From NCBI GenBank assembly GCA_034189505.1, contig JAXHUR010000014.1, positions 1 through 52,268 on the forward strand: a stretch of DNA of 52,268 nucleotides, written 5' to 3'. Every line of letters begins with the position of its first letter. The first letter of the stretch is position 1. Of the stretch, positions 15,062 to 23,991 are shown one piece after another. Source of the stretch: Geoalkalibacter_A sp034189505 (GTDB taxonomy: Bacteria > Desulfobacterota > Desulfuromonadia > Desulfuromonadales > Geoalkalibacteraceae). The translations under genes and the position numbers were made by a program. The notes below the pieces were generated by a model that had not been told where the DNA came from, did not search any database, and saw only the letters and a list, made by a program, of their open reading frames with translations.

Positions 15062-16594
15062 CTACTCCCGCTCTATGCGCGGAAACAGGGGGGCGGCCTT
15101 TTCAATCTTCGTTCCGGCGTTCAAACCGCCCCAGATGTCATGTCCGCGCAGCTTCGGATCGTTCGGGTCGCAGCCGAGGATGTCGAGAATCTTCTCGGAA
15201 GTATCCGGCATGAACGGGGAAATCATCAGCCCGATGATGCGGCTGGCCTCCGCCAGGTTGTACATGACCGTTGCGAGGCGTTCGCGGTCGGCCGGATCCT
15301 TGGCCAGGGTCCAGGGCGCCGTCTGATCGATGTAGCGGTTGGCGGCGCTGATCAACTCCCAGATGGTCTGCAGAGCCTTGTGAAAGGCCAGATCGTCCAT
15401 GTGGCGGTCGAGCGTCTGCAGGCTGTTGGGGAAGCGGGCGACGAATTCGCTGTCCATATCGTCTGCCGCCGCCGGAGCAGGAAGCTCTCCCTTGAAGTAT
15501 TTGTTGATCATAGCGGTCGTTCGGCTCACCAGGTTGCCCAGATCGTTGGCCAGGTCGGAATTGATGCGGTTGGTCAATGCCTGGTGGGAGAAGTCGCCGT
15601 CAAGGCCGAACGGGACCTCGCGCATCAGAAAATAGCGGATGGCGTCCACGCCGTACTTGTCCACCAGCATGTTCGGTTCTACGACATTCATCAGGCTTTT
15701 GCTCATCTTTTGCCCTTCGACTGTCCACCAGCCGTGCGCAAAAACCTTTTTCGGCAGGGGGATGCCGGCCGCCAGCAGGAAGGTGGGCCAGTAAACGGTA
15801 TGAAAACGCAGAATGTCCTTGCCGATCATATGAACATCGGCAGGCCAGAACTTGCTGAAGTTTCCGTCGGGATCATCAGGGTAGCCCAGCGCGGTGATGT
15901 AGTTGGAAAGGGCGTCGAACCATACGTAAATCACATGCTTGTCGTTGCCGGGAACCGGAAGGCCCCAGGAGAATGTGGTGCGCGAGATGGACAGATCGCG
16001 CAGTCCCTCGCGGACAAAACTCAGAATTTCGTTGCGGCGCGATTTGGGCTGGATGAAGTCGGGGTTTTCCTCGATATGCTTGAGCAGGGCATCCTGGTAC
16101 TTGCTCATGCGGAAGAAATAGGATTCCTCCTTGAGCTTTTCCGTCGGTCGGCCGCAATCGGGGCAGTTGCCGTCCATCAGCTGGGTTTCGGTCCAGAATG
16201 TTTCGCAGGGGGTGCAGTACCAGTCCACGTACTCGCCGAGATAGATGTCCCCCTTGGACTCGATGATCTCAAAAAGTTTATGCACCCCCTTTTTGTGGCG
16301 CTCCTGGGTCGTGCGGATGAAATCGGTGTGTGAGATGTTGAGTCGTTCCCACAGGGCCTGAAAGCGTTTCACGACCCGGTCGGCAAGCTCGTTGGGCGTC
16401 TCTCCCTTGGCTTGAGCGGCCTTTTCGACCTTCTGGCCGTGCTCGTCGGTTCCCGTGAGGAAAAACACCTCGTGTCCGCGGGCCCTTTTGTAGCGGGCCA
16501 TCACGTCGCAGGCCAGGGTGGTATAGGCGTGACCGATGTGAGGAACGTCGTTGACGTAATAAATGGGAGTCGTGATGTAAAATGGCTGCGGCAT
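15062..16594 (-). CDS. metG: Methionyl-tRNA synthetase (short form)
   Basis: The enzyme charges tRNA-Met with methionine, using ATP. The HIGH motif is PHIGHAY near residue 18, and the KMSKS motif is GQKMSKSLMN. A zinc knuckle is built from CTPCETF and CPDCGRP. At about 510 residues it has the catalytic and anticodon domains but not the C-terminal tRNA-binding extension found in longer bacterial forms. AGGAG precedes two ATGs; the inner one (16594) has the better spacing, while 16600 remains possible. It sits between ricT and tatD, as in the Bacillus tmk-metS-yabD region. Confidence 0.95.
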   Translation of the reverse strand: MPQPFYITTPIYYVNDVPHIGHAYTTLACDVMARYKRARGHEVFFLTGTDEHGQKVEKAAQAKGETPNELADRVVKRFQALWERLNISHTDFIRTTQERHKKGVHKLFEIIESKGDIYLGEYVDWYCTPCETFWTETQLMDGNCPDCGRPTEKLKEESYFFRMSKYQDALLKHIEENPDFIQPKSRRNEILSFVREGLRDLSISRTTFSWGLPVPGNDKHVIYVWFDALSNYITALGYPDDPDGNFSKFWPADVHMIGKDILRFHTVYWPTFLLAAGIPLPKKVFAHGWWTVEGQKMSKSLMNVVEPNMLVDKYGVDAIRYFLMREVPFGLDGDFSHQALTNRINSDLANDLGNLVSRTTAMINKYFKGELPAPAAADDMDSEFVARFPNSLQTLDRHMDDLAFHKALQTIWELISAANRYIDQTAPWTLAKDPADRERLATVMYNLAEASRIIGLMISPFMPDTSEKILDILGCDPNDPKLRGHDIWGGLNAGTKIEKAAPLFPRIERE

Positions 16595-16609
16595 GATCAT
16601 AATCTCCTG

Positions 16610-17869
16610 TTACTGGTCTTTTTTCCGGGGGCGGCGACGCGGGCGGCGTTTTTTTTCACCGCTGCGGGGTTTGTCGGGCCCTCCCAGCTGGCCGGGTTGG
16701 CCGCCTTTCTGCTGTTCTGTCCGCCCGGGTCCGGAATCGGGTTTGGCGGATTTCTCAGGACGGGGCTTTCCCGGTTTGTCTGCAGAATCCTGTCTGGGGT
16801 TCGCTGTTGCGGAAGACTTTTCCGCAGAGCGAGAACTGTCCTCTTTTTTTCTGCCGCGTCCGCGGGATGAACGTCCGCGGCGCTTGCGTTTGCTCTTTTG
16901 TTCAGAGCCGGCGTCGGCCTGCCTTTTTTGGTCCGCTTTCCCGTCCTTGCCTTGATCTTTATCCTGATCAGGTTTCGGTCTCTGTTGTTCCTTTTCCTGC
17001 CTGCCGTCAGCGCTTTTGGGTGCTGGACGCGGGGGGGCTTCTTCCGCGGCAGGGGGGGCGGTATCGGGGATCTGCCCCAGTTCGATATCGCGAGCGGTGA
17101 GGACCGCTTCCTTCCCATCATCGAGGCGCGTTTTGACTTTCCCGGCAAAGATATCGACGCTCAATACCATTGCCTCGCGGTTGCCGAGTTTGATGATGCG
17201 GCCGATTTTAGGCAGTCCGCGCCTGAGATGGCAATAAGTTTCGTATTCATAGCCGAGGCAGCACAGCAATCGACCGCATTGCCCGGAGATTTTACCGGGA
17301 TTCAGGGCCAGCCCCTGCTCCTTGGCCATCTTGACGGAGACCGGGTTGAATTCACGCAGGAAGGTGCAGCAGCACAGCTCCCGTCCGCAGACACCGACAC
17401 CGCCGAGCAGTTTGGCTTCGTCGCGCACACCGATCTGGCGCATCTCGATGCGGGTGTGAAGATTGTGGGCCAGATCCTTGACCAGTTCGCGGAAATCGAC
17501 GCGGCCGTCTGCAGTGAAGTAAAAAATGACCTTCGAACCCTCAAAAAGGTATTCGGCTCGAACCAGCTTCATCTCCATGCCGCGTTCTTCGATTCGCTTT
17601 TTGCAGTACTCGAAGGCCTGCTGCTCCTGGTCCTTGTAGCGGGCGTCGATGGCCAGGTCTTCGTCGGTGGCCTTGCGCAGAACCTTTTTGAGCGAATCGT
17701 TGAGGTTTTCAGGATCAACCTCGTGCGGCGGGGTGACAATCAGGCCCAGGGCACGACCGCGCTCGGTTTCGACCACAACCTGGTCGCCATTGCTGAGTTC
17801 AAGATCGCCGGCGTCGAAGTCGTAAAGACGGCCTGCATCACGGAATTTGATTGAAACGACACGAATCAT
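16610..17869 (-). CDS. ricT: RicT/YaaT-like PSP1 protein with a long basic tail
   Basis: A 419-residue protein. Residues 1 to about 270 are the PSP1 domain of RicT (YaaT), which in Bacillus binds [4Fe-4S] clusters with RicA/RicF and affects RNA maturation. The cluster cysteines are visible in GVCGRELCCCTF and CGRLLCCLGY. From about residue 280 the chain becomes a low-complexity tail of K, R, D, E, P and Q, ending in arginine-rich runs, which is suited to RNA binding. Start 17869 (MIRVVSIKF) matches the family N-terminus; an in-frame upstream extension to 18055 would overlap holB and is unlikely. No RicA or RicF gene is adjacent. Confidence 0.85.
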   Translation of the reverse strand: MIRVVSIKFRDAGRLYDFDAGDLELSNGDQVVVETERGRALGLIVTPPHEVDPENLNDSLKKVLRKATDEDLAIDARYKDQEQQAFEYCKKRIEERGMEMKLVRAEYLFEGSKVIFYFTADGRVDFRELVKDLAHNLHTRIEMRQIGVRDEAKLLGGVGVCGRELCCCTFLREFNPVSVKMAKEQGLALNPGKISGQCGRLLCCLGYEYETYCHLRRGLPKIGRIIKLGNREAMVLSVDIFAGKVKTRLDDGKEAVLTARDIELGQIPDTAPPAAEEAPPRPAPKSADGRQEKEQQRPKPDQDKDQGKDGKADQKRQADAGSEQKSKRKRRGRSSRGRGRKKEDSSRSAEKSSATANPRQDSADKPGKPRPEKSAKPDSGPGRTEQQKGGQPGQLGGPDKPRSGEKKRRPRRRPRKKDQ

Positions 17870-17943
17870 AGTAATGGATGTATTTCCTGTCACAGAAGTC
17901 ATAAATGGACGGGTTCTCTGCCTGGAACGGGAGGGTTCGGAGT

Positions 17944-18909
17944 TCAGACGCACAGCCGCAGCAGAAGATTGTCCATGACGAGTTGTCGATTGACGTTGCG
18001 CTCCAGAAGGCGCAGTGCCTCCTGAATCGCTTCGATTTTGTTCAGAGTTGAGCACACCGTTTCCTTCCCGGCAACACGGCGGATTTTCTCCATGAGATCG
18101 ATATTGACCAGGTCTTCGACCGGGCGGCCATGGAGCGTCAGCAGCACATCGCGGTAAAAGGCCCGCAAAATTTCAAGATATTCCGGCAGGTTTTCCTTGT
18201 CGTCGGAACGTTCCCGGGCCATTTCGAACAACGGCAGCACGCTGCCGGGCGATAAGGCGGTCACGGCCTTGAGAAAATCGCGGCGCAGATCGAGAAACAG
18301 CTCGCGATCGCGACCCAGCGCTTTTTTGAAGCTGCCCTCAGACAATGCCGCCAGCAGATGCCCCTGCTGTTCGTCCAGATCAAGGCGATGCATGAGATCA
18401 CTCTTGAGCAGTTCGACGGGGATCCGCGAAAACGGCAGCGGCTGGCAACGGGAGCGGATGGTCGAAAGCAACTGCTCGGGATGAGCGCTCAGCAGTATGA
18501 ATAGAGCCTCTCCGGTGGGCTCCTCCAGTGTCTTGAGCAGAGCATTGGCCGCAGCGGCCTGCATTTTTTCAGGTTTTTCGATCAGGCAGACCTTGCGCGG
18601 ACTTTCCAGGGGGCGATAGGAAAACTCACGCTGAATGGACCGCACCTGCTCAATCTTGATGTAATTTCCGTCCGGCTCAAGCAGATGCAGATCCGGATGG
18701 TTGAAATGATCGACCTTGCGGCAGGCTGCGCAATCTCCGCATCCGCCACTTTCGCAGAAGACGGCTCGTACCAGCGCAAGCGCCATCAGTCGTTTGCCGA
18801 CTCCGTCCGGCCCGCTGAAAAGATAGGCATGGGCCAGACGACCGGATGCGAGAACCCGGCGAAGAATATCTTTCTGCCGGTCATGGCCGAGAATGCGGGC
18901 GAAGGTCAT
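17944..18909 (-). CDS. holB: DNA polymerase III delta' subunit
   Basis: A 321-residue clamp-loader subunit that helps place the beta clamp on primed DNA. The P-loop-like GPDGVGKR is at 33-40. The zinc module CGDCAACRKV is present, followed by DLHLLEPDG, and the later EEPTGEALFILL and RSRCQPL blocks hold the sensor and arginine-finger positions typical of delta'/gamma. Length is normal. It overlaps the end of tmk by 4 bp and is followed by ricT, a conserved order in many bacteria. Confidence 0.93.
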   Translation of the reverse strand: MTFARILGHDRQKDILRRVLASGRLAHAYLFSGPDGVGKRLMALALVRAVFCESGGCGDCAACRKVDHFNHPDLHLLEPDGNYIKIEQVRSIQREFSYRPLESPRKVCLIEKPEKMQAAAANALLKTLEEPTGEALFILLSAHPEQLLSTIRSRCQPLPFSRIPVELLKSDLMHRLDLDEQQGHLLAALSEGSFKKALGRDRELFLDLRRDFLKAVTALSPGSVLPLFEMARERSDDKENLPEYLEILRAFYRDVLLTLHGRPVEDLVNIDLMEKIRRVAGKETVCSTLNKIEAIQEALRLLERNVNRQLVMDNLLLRLCV

Positions 18910-19562
18910 CCTTCATCCCCTTGTTTATTGGGCAGTGCATCGTTGACTGCGCCCAGCACCTGCCGGGTCACGTCCTGCAGCGGCGCATCGGCATGAATCA
19001 GCCGGAAGCGCTCCGGCGATTGCCGCGCCAGCTCCAGGTAGCCTTCGCGGATGCGCTGGTGAAACGCCAGGGACTCCTGTTCGAAGCGGTCTTCCGCAGG
19101 GCCGTCGCTTCGGGCGATGCGCTCCATGGCCCGGGACAGCCCGGTTTCCACCGGAAGGTCGAACAACAGGGTCAGGTGCGGATGAATATCATCAACGGCC
19201 AGCGCATTGAGTTGCCTGATCATGTCCAGAGGCAGGCGGCGGCCATGCCCCTGGTACGCCAGGGTCGCGTCGCTGAAGCGATCGCACAGCACGATGCAGT
19301 CCCGGTTCAGAGCGGGCCGGATCACTTCTTCGACGTGCTGGGCACGGGCCGCGGCGTAAAGAAGCAGTTCCGCACGGGGAACCAGTGCGTCGTTGCGCGC
19401 ATCGAGCAGTATGGCACGGATCGCGTCGGCAATGGCGCAGCCACCGGGTTCGCGCGTAGCGACCACGGATAGGCCCTGCCGGCGAAGTGTCTCTGTCAGC
19501 CGTTTGATCTGGGTTGTTTTGCCGCTGCCTTCGATGCCTTCGAAGGTAATGAAAAATGACAT
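18906..19562 (-). CDS. tmk: Thymidylate kinase
   Basis: A 218-residue kinase that phosphorylates dTMP to dTDP for DNA synthesis. The P-loop is EGIEGSGKTT at 8-17, followed by the DR(F/Y) motif in LCDRFSDATLAYQG and a lid region near 145-160. It is the first gene of the minus-strand operon, with an ATGA overlap into holB. No strong promoter hexamers were recognised in the 286 bp upstream, which separates it from divergent rnc. Confidence 0.95.
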   Translation of the reverse strand: MSFFITFEGIEGSGKTTQIKRLTETLRRQGLSVVATREPGGCAIADAIRAILLDARNDALVPRAELLLYAAARAQHVEEVIRPALNRDCIVLCDRFSDATLAYQGHGRRLPLDMIRQLNALAVDDIHPHLTLLFDLPVETGLSRAMERIARSDGPAEDRFEQESLAFHQRIREGYLELARQSPERFRLIHADAPLQDVTRQVLGAVNDALPNKQGDEG

Positions 19563-19848
19563 GGCATTTGTGTCTTTCAGAAAATCGCAAAGCTCCCATG
19601 CTTTTAACGCTCAAGCCTGCTGGAGCATGGTCGTATTTTGAACGACACCATAAAACTTGAATACTAATGGATAGACCGAAAGGGAATCAAGGAAAAAGCC
19701 TGAAAATTCGCCGACAATATCGGAATGCTGCTTCGGAATGGGCTGATTTTTCACGGCAATTACAGGCTATACGCAGGTGTTCGATTCTGTTAAAGTTACA
19801 GATTCGGTTTTTATCACCCGCTGAAAGCTCAGAGGCGCAAGTCAATCC

Positions 19849-20547
19849 ATGGCCCAGGAATTCAATCCCGCAGAAATTGAAAAACGCATCGGCTATTGCT
19901 TTGCGTGCAAGGACCTGCTCCGTACCGCTTTGACCCACCGATCCTTCGTCAACGAAGCCATGGAGGGACGCGGAGACTACAATGAGCGACTCGAATTTCT
20001 CGGTGATGCCGTTCTTCAGCTGGTGGTCAGCCGCTTTATCTTTGACCGTTATCCTCACCTGCCTGAAGGGGATCTGACCCGTATCCGGGCCGAGGTGGTC
20101 AGTGAAAAGGGACTGGCTGAAGTTGCGCGACGCCTGGAACTCGGGGGAGCGCTTCTTCTTGGACGGGGCGAAGATCGCAGCGGCGGACGCCGCAAGGCCA
20201 GCCTGCTCTCCAATGCGTTTGAAGCGCTGCTCGGGGCTGTTTTTCGCGATGGGGGGTTCGATGCGGCAATCGATGTTGCCGAAAGGCTTCTGCGTGAACA
20301 GATCGAAGCGGCTCAGGGACTTTCAGCGTGGACTGATTACAAAACCCGGCTGCAGGAATACTTCCAGGGGCGCCACGGACGCCCCCCTGCCTATCGACTG
20401 GCGTCGGTGACGGGACCGGAGCATGACCGGGTCTATCGGGCCGAGGTAGTTTTCGACGACGAAGTTGTCGGCCAGGGCCAGGGGCGCACCAAGAAGGCTG
20501 CGCAGCAGGCGGCGGCACGCCAGGCACTTGACGCTCTGGAATCTTGA
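19849..20547 (+). CDS. rnc: Ribonuclease III
   Basis: A 232-residue double-strand-specific endoribonuclease that processes rRNA precursors and structured RNAs. The signature NERLEFLGDAVLQL lies at 45-58 and carries the catalytic acids; a second acidic site occurs in LLSNAFEALLGAVF. A C-terminal double-stranded RNA-binding domain (about 158-230) ends with the GRTKKAAQQAAARQAL helix. The frame is normal in length. It overlaps the next gene by 4 bp; pairing with era downstream is a conserved arrangement. Confidence 0.96.
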   Translation: MAQEFNPAEIEKRIGYCFACKDLLRTALTHRSFVNEAMEGRGDYNERLEFLGDAVLQLVVSRFIFDRYPHLPEGDLTRIRAEVVSEKGLAEVARRLELGGALLLGRGEDRSGGRRKASLLSNAFEALLGAVFRDGGFDAAIDVAERLLREQIEAAQGLSAWTDYKTRLQEYFQGRHGRPPAYRLASVTGPEHDRVYRAEVVFDDEVVGQGQGRTKKAAQQAAARQALDALES

Positions 20548-21611
20548 TCATGCAGGTTTTTCCCGTTTTTCTGCCCCATCATGGCTGCCCGCACCGTTGC
20601 TGCTTCTGTGACCAGAGGCGGACGACACAGCGGTTTTCAGCCCCGGCGCCCCCCCGGATCGAGAGCAGTCTTGCCGATATGATCCCGGAGGACGGGCAGG
20701 GGGAGGGTGAGATCGCCTTTTATGGCGGCACCTTTACTCTGCTGCCTCTTGCCGAACAGGAGGCCCTGCTCAATCTTGCTCTGGGCTATGTGGACCGCGG
20801 GCTGGTTTCCGGGATCCGGGTTTCCACCCGCCCCGACGCCCTGGAGGCTCACCAGGTCGAATTTCTGACAAGCCACGCAGTAACGACCGTGGAGATCGGC
20901 GCGCAGTCATTCGACGATCGTGTGCTGAAGGCTGCCGGACGAGGACATGACGCCTCTTGCACCCTGGATGCGGTCGAGCGGTTGCGCAAAAGTGGGGTGA
21001 AGGTCGGTTTGCAGCTGATGCCGGGGCTGCCCGGAGGTTCTTTTGACGAAGCGCTTTTTTCCCTCCTTACAGCTTTCGAGGCCCGCCCCGACTTTTTACG
21101 CATCTACCCGACGGTGGTTTTCCCCGGCACCGAATTGGAGTCACTGTGGCGCCGCGGCTTGTATCGCCCCTGGTCGCTGAATGAGGCGGTCGATATCTGC
21201 GCCGACATGCTCAAAGAGTGTCGCCGGCATTCAATGCCTGTTATCCGGCTGGGGCTGCAGCAGGTTGCATCGCTGGAGCACGGCGGCGTTGCTGCCGGCC
21301 CTCATCATCCCGCGTTCGGGCAGCTGGTTCGATCGCGGCTCTGGTTCCGTGCTCTGATGAGACTTCTGTCCCCGTTGAAAAATAAGGTGCAGCCGTTTCG
21401 TGTCCGGGTTTCGAAGGCGGATCTGGGGGATATCCTGGGGCATCGCCGGACAAATATTGAGAAATTGCGCAGTTTGGTACCCGGCCTGGTTTTTGAGACT
21501 TCCAGCGACCTGCGCCGCGAACATCTGACCGTCGCCGATCAGGTATTTTGCCTTGATTCGCTTTTACAGCGGAACCCGAAAGAGGAAAGACATGAATCAA
21601 TCTGTGGGTGA
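20544..21611 (+). CDS. Elp3-like radical SAM protein
   Basis: A 355-residue radical SAM protein of the Elp3/MiaB-NifB superfamily branch. The cluster motif is CPHRCCFC (C15, C19, C22) with AFYGGTFTLL, the glycine-rich SAM contact, near 58-67, then VEIGAQSFDD and QLMPGLPGG. It lacks the GNAT acetyltransferase domain of true Elp3. Similar stand-alone proteins are found between rnc and era in delta-type proteobacteria; the substrate is unknown but is likely an RNA or protein, given the neighbours. Overlaps: rnc by 4 bp (start at 20544) and era by 20 bp. Confidence 0.82.
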   Translation: MIMQVFPVFLPHHGCPHRCCFCDQRRTTQRFSAPAPPRIESSLADMIPEDGQGEGEIAFYGGTFTLLPLAEQEALLNLALGYVDRGLVSGIRVSTRPDALEAHQVEFLTSHAVTTVEIGAQSFDDRVLKAAGRGHDASCTLDAVERLRKSGVKVGLQLMPGLPGGSFDEALFSLLTAFEARPDFLRIYPTVVFPGTELESLWRRGLYRPWSLNEAVDICADMLKECRRHSMPVIRLGLQQVASLEHGGVAAGPHHPAFGQLVRSRLWFRALMRLLSPLKNKVQPFRVRVSKADLGDILGHRRTNIEKLRSLVPGLVFETSSDLRREHLTVADQVFCLDSLLQRNPKEERHESICG

Positions 21612-22494
21612 ACAGCAATTTCGTTCCGGGTTTGTCGGAATCATCGGACGCCCCAATGTCGGCAAATCGACACTGCTCAACCGTGTTCTCGGGCAGAAGA
21701 TCAGCATCACTTCCAGCAAGCCGCAGACGACACGAAACCGGATCCTCGGAATCTACAACCGGCCGCAGGCTCAGATTCTGTTTCTGGACACTCCGGGCGT
21801 TCACCAGGCGCGCGGGCCTTTGCACCGATATATGGTCGAGCAGGCGCTTGCAACCCGTGGCGCTTCCGACCTGATTTACTACCTGGTGGATGCCACCGCC
21901 GGCGCCGCGTGTGACGAGGATCTTGTGGCCAGAGTTCTGCAGGGAGGGCGTCCCGTGTTTCTCGTGATCAATAAGATCGACCTGGTTCCCAGGCCCCTGC
22001 TGCTTGAAATCATGGCGGCGCATCGCGAACAGGCTTTCGCCGAGATCATACCGGCCAGCGCAGAAACAGGGGAAAATCTCGACCGTTTAATCGACGTGAC
22101 TCTCGGTTATCTGTCCGAAGGCCCCCGCTATTATCCGGAAGATCAGGTGACCGACCTGCCGGAGCGCTTTATCTGCGCGGAGTTTATCCGGGAGAAGATC
22201 ATGCGCCTGACGCGCGATGAGATCCCTTACGGATGCGCTGTCGTAGTCGAATCATTTACCGAGAAGCCGGAAAAGGACCTGGTGCATATCGAGGCGACCA
22301 TCCAGGTCGAACGCGAAGCTCACAAGCGAATTCTGATCGGAACCCGCGGCAGCATGATCCGCCGCATCGGCGAAGACGCCCGCGGCGCTATCGAACAGAT
22401 GCTGGGGACCCGCGTGTACCTTGAGCTGTTCGTGCGGGTGAGGCGCAACTGGACCCGCAGTGAATATCAGGTCAGAGACCTGGGATACGAATAA
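21592..22494 (+). CDS. era: GTPase Era
   Basis: A 300-residue GTPase that binds the 3' end of 16S rRNA and helps assemble the small ribosomal subunit. G1 is GRPNVGKST, G3 is DTPG, and G4 is NKID; the switch block ITSSKPQTTRN is diagnostic of Era. The C-terminal KH domain contains GTRGSMIRRIGEDARGAIE. The start at 21592 follows GAGGAAAG and lies 20 bp inside the end of the radical SAM gene. A longer frame from 21553 is not supported by family length. Confidence 0.96.
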   Translation: MNQSVGEQQFRSGFVGIIGRPNVGKSTLLNRVLGQKISITSSKPQTTRNRILGIYNRPQAQILFLDTPGVHQARGPLHRYMVEQALATRGASDLIYYLVDATAGAACDEDLVARVLQGGRPVFLVINKIDLVPRPLLLEIMAAHREQAFAEIIPASAETGENLDRLIDVTLGYLSEGPRYYPEDQVTDLPERFICAEFIREKIMRLTRDEIPYGCAVVVESFTEKPEKDLVHIEATIQVEREAHKRILIGTRGSMIRRIGEDARGAIEQMLGTRVYLELFVRVRRNWTRSEYQVRDLGYE

Positions 22495-22559
22495 ATGGCC
22501 CCCTTGCAGAGTCTCTATCTAATGTCGAATAAATCAATAAGAGAAAAGCAGGATCACTC

Positions 22560-23879
22560 ATGATGCCCCTTGTCGCCATCGTCGGCCGTCCAAATGTCGG
22601 CAAATCAACCTTGTTCAATCGAATCTTCGGTCATCGCCGCGCCATCGTCGAAGATGTGCCCGGCGTCACCCGCGACCGCAATTATGCCGAAGTGACCCGC
22701 TATGAAAAACCGTTCACGCTGGTCGATACCGGTGGTTTTGAGCCCGATTCAAAGGAGAGCCTGCTGCAGCAGATGCGCCAGCAGTCCCAGCTGGCCATCG
22801 AGGAAGCCGATCTCATTATTTTTCTGATGGATGGACGCGAGGGCTTGACGCCCTCGGATATGGAAGTCGCCGAGCTGCTGCGGCGCCAGCCCAAACCGGT
22901 CCTCTACGTGGTCAACAAGGTCGACGGCGAAAAGCAGGAAGAAGCCTCTCTCGAATTCTTCTCTCTGGGCGTGGGGGAGATTCTGACCGTATCCGCCGAG
23001 CACGGCCGCGGCATCAGCACATTGATGGAAGCGGTGCTTGAGCAGCTTCCATCCGGATCGGGCCGGGCGGAAGCTGATGAGGTCACGCGCATTGCCGTCA
23101 TCGGGCGACCCAATGTGGGCAAGTCAAGCCTGGTCAACCGGCTGCTTGGTTTTGAACGCGTCGTCGCCAACCCTCAATCGGGGACAACGCGCGACAGCAT
23201 CGATACGCCTTTTACCTACAACCGCAAACCCTATCTACTGATCGATACCGCGGGTATCCGCCGCAAGGGCCGGGTCAGCCAGAAGGTGGAAAAATTCAGC
23301 GTGGTGCACGCTCTTAAAGCCATTGATCGTGCAGATGTGGTGCTGATGGTGATCGATGCCGTGGAGGGCGTGACCGAGCAGGATCTCAACGTCGCCGGGT
23401 ACGCCCATGAAAAAGGGCGCGCCGTGATCCTGGTCGTGAACAAGTGGGACGCCATTGAAAAAGACAATCAGACCCTGGGCCATTATGTGGAACAGGTGCG
23501 CATGGGATTCAAGTTCATGTCCTATGCGCCGATTCAGTTCGTGTCGGCACTCACCGGGCAGCGCGTTGCACGCATTATGGAGGAGGTCTGCAAGGTGAGC
23601 GAGCAGTTCAGCCGCCGGGTTTCGACCTCAGAACTGAACAAGGTGCTTGAAGCTGCGGTTGCAGCGCACCAGCCACCCATATTTCGCGGCAAAAGACTCA
23701 AGATCTTCTATATGACCCAGGTTTCAACCAAACCGCCTTCATTTATTGTCTTTGTTTCCAAAGCGCAGGGAATTCATTTCTCCTATGAACGATATCTTCT
23801 GAACAAGATTAGAGAAGGTTTCGGTTTTGAGGGCACGCCTATCCGACTATTTTTTCGGGACAATAAAAAATCCGATTGA
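22560..23879 (+). CDS. der: Ribosome-associated double GTPase Der (EngA)
   Basis: A 439-residue protein with two tandem GTPase domains and a C-terminal KH-like domain, needed for maturation of the 50S subunit. Two G1 motifs are visible: GRPNVGKST near 8 and GRPNVGKSS near 182, each followed by DTGG or DTAG and by NKVD or NKWD. Length is normal. It follows era by 65 bp on the same strand and probably shares its transcript. No terminator was seen after its stop. Confidence 0.96.
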   Translation: MMPLVAIVGRPNVGKSTLFNRIFGHRRAIVEDVPGVTRDRNYAEVTRYEKPFTLVDTGGFEPDSKESLLQQMRQQSQLAIEEADLIIFLMDGREGLTPSDMEVAELLRRQPKPVLYVVNKVDGEKQEEASLEFFSLGVGEILTVSAEHGRGISTLMEAVLEQLPSGSGRAEADEVTRIAVIGRPNVGKSSLVNRLLGFERVVANPQSGTTRDSIDTPFTYNRKPYLLIDTAGIRRKGRVSQKVEKFSVVHALKAIDRADVVLMVIDAVEGVTEQDLNVAGYAHEKGRAVILVVNKWDAIEKDNQTLGHYVEQVRMGFKFMSYAPIQFVSALTGQRVARIMEEVCKVSEQFSRRVSTSELNKVLEAAVAAHQPPIFRGKRLKIFYMTQVSTKPPSFIVFVSKAQGIHFSYERYLLNKIREGFGFEGTPIRLFFRDNKKSD

Positions 23880-23905
23880 GCATGTGAAATGAAAAGTAAA
23901 AAACC

Positions 23906-23934
23906 TTTACAGCCCACATTTTCTTCTATATATT
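23906..23934 (+). promoter_or_regulatory. Sigma-70-type promoter for the chemotaxis-like operon
   Basis: TTTACA (23906-23911) and TATATT (23929-23934) are separated by exactly 17 bp in an AT-rich gap between der and the first gene of the operon at 23992. Both hexamers are close to consensus. Confidence 0.55.
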
Positions 23935-23991
23935 AAATACTATTCATCACTATGAGGTAAGTCGCGTGTAGACCCGCAAACGGCGCCTGTT

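Noticed and set aside
13866..15326. 486-codon plus-strand frame, and a 424-codon one at 15059-16333
   Set aside because: Antisense shadows of tatD and metG, without recognisable motifs.
17870..18055. N-terminal extension of RicT
   Set aside because: It would overlap holB and has no family match; the RicT N-terminus begins at MIRVVSIKF.
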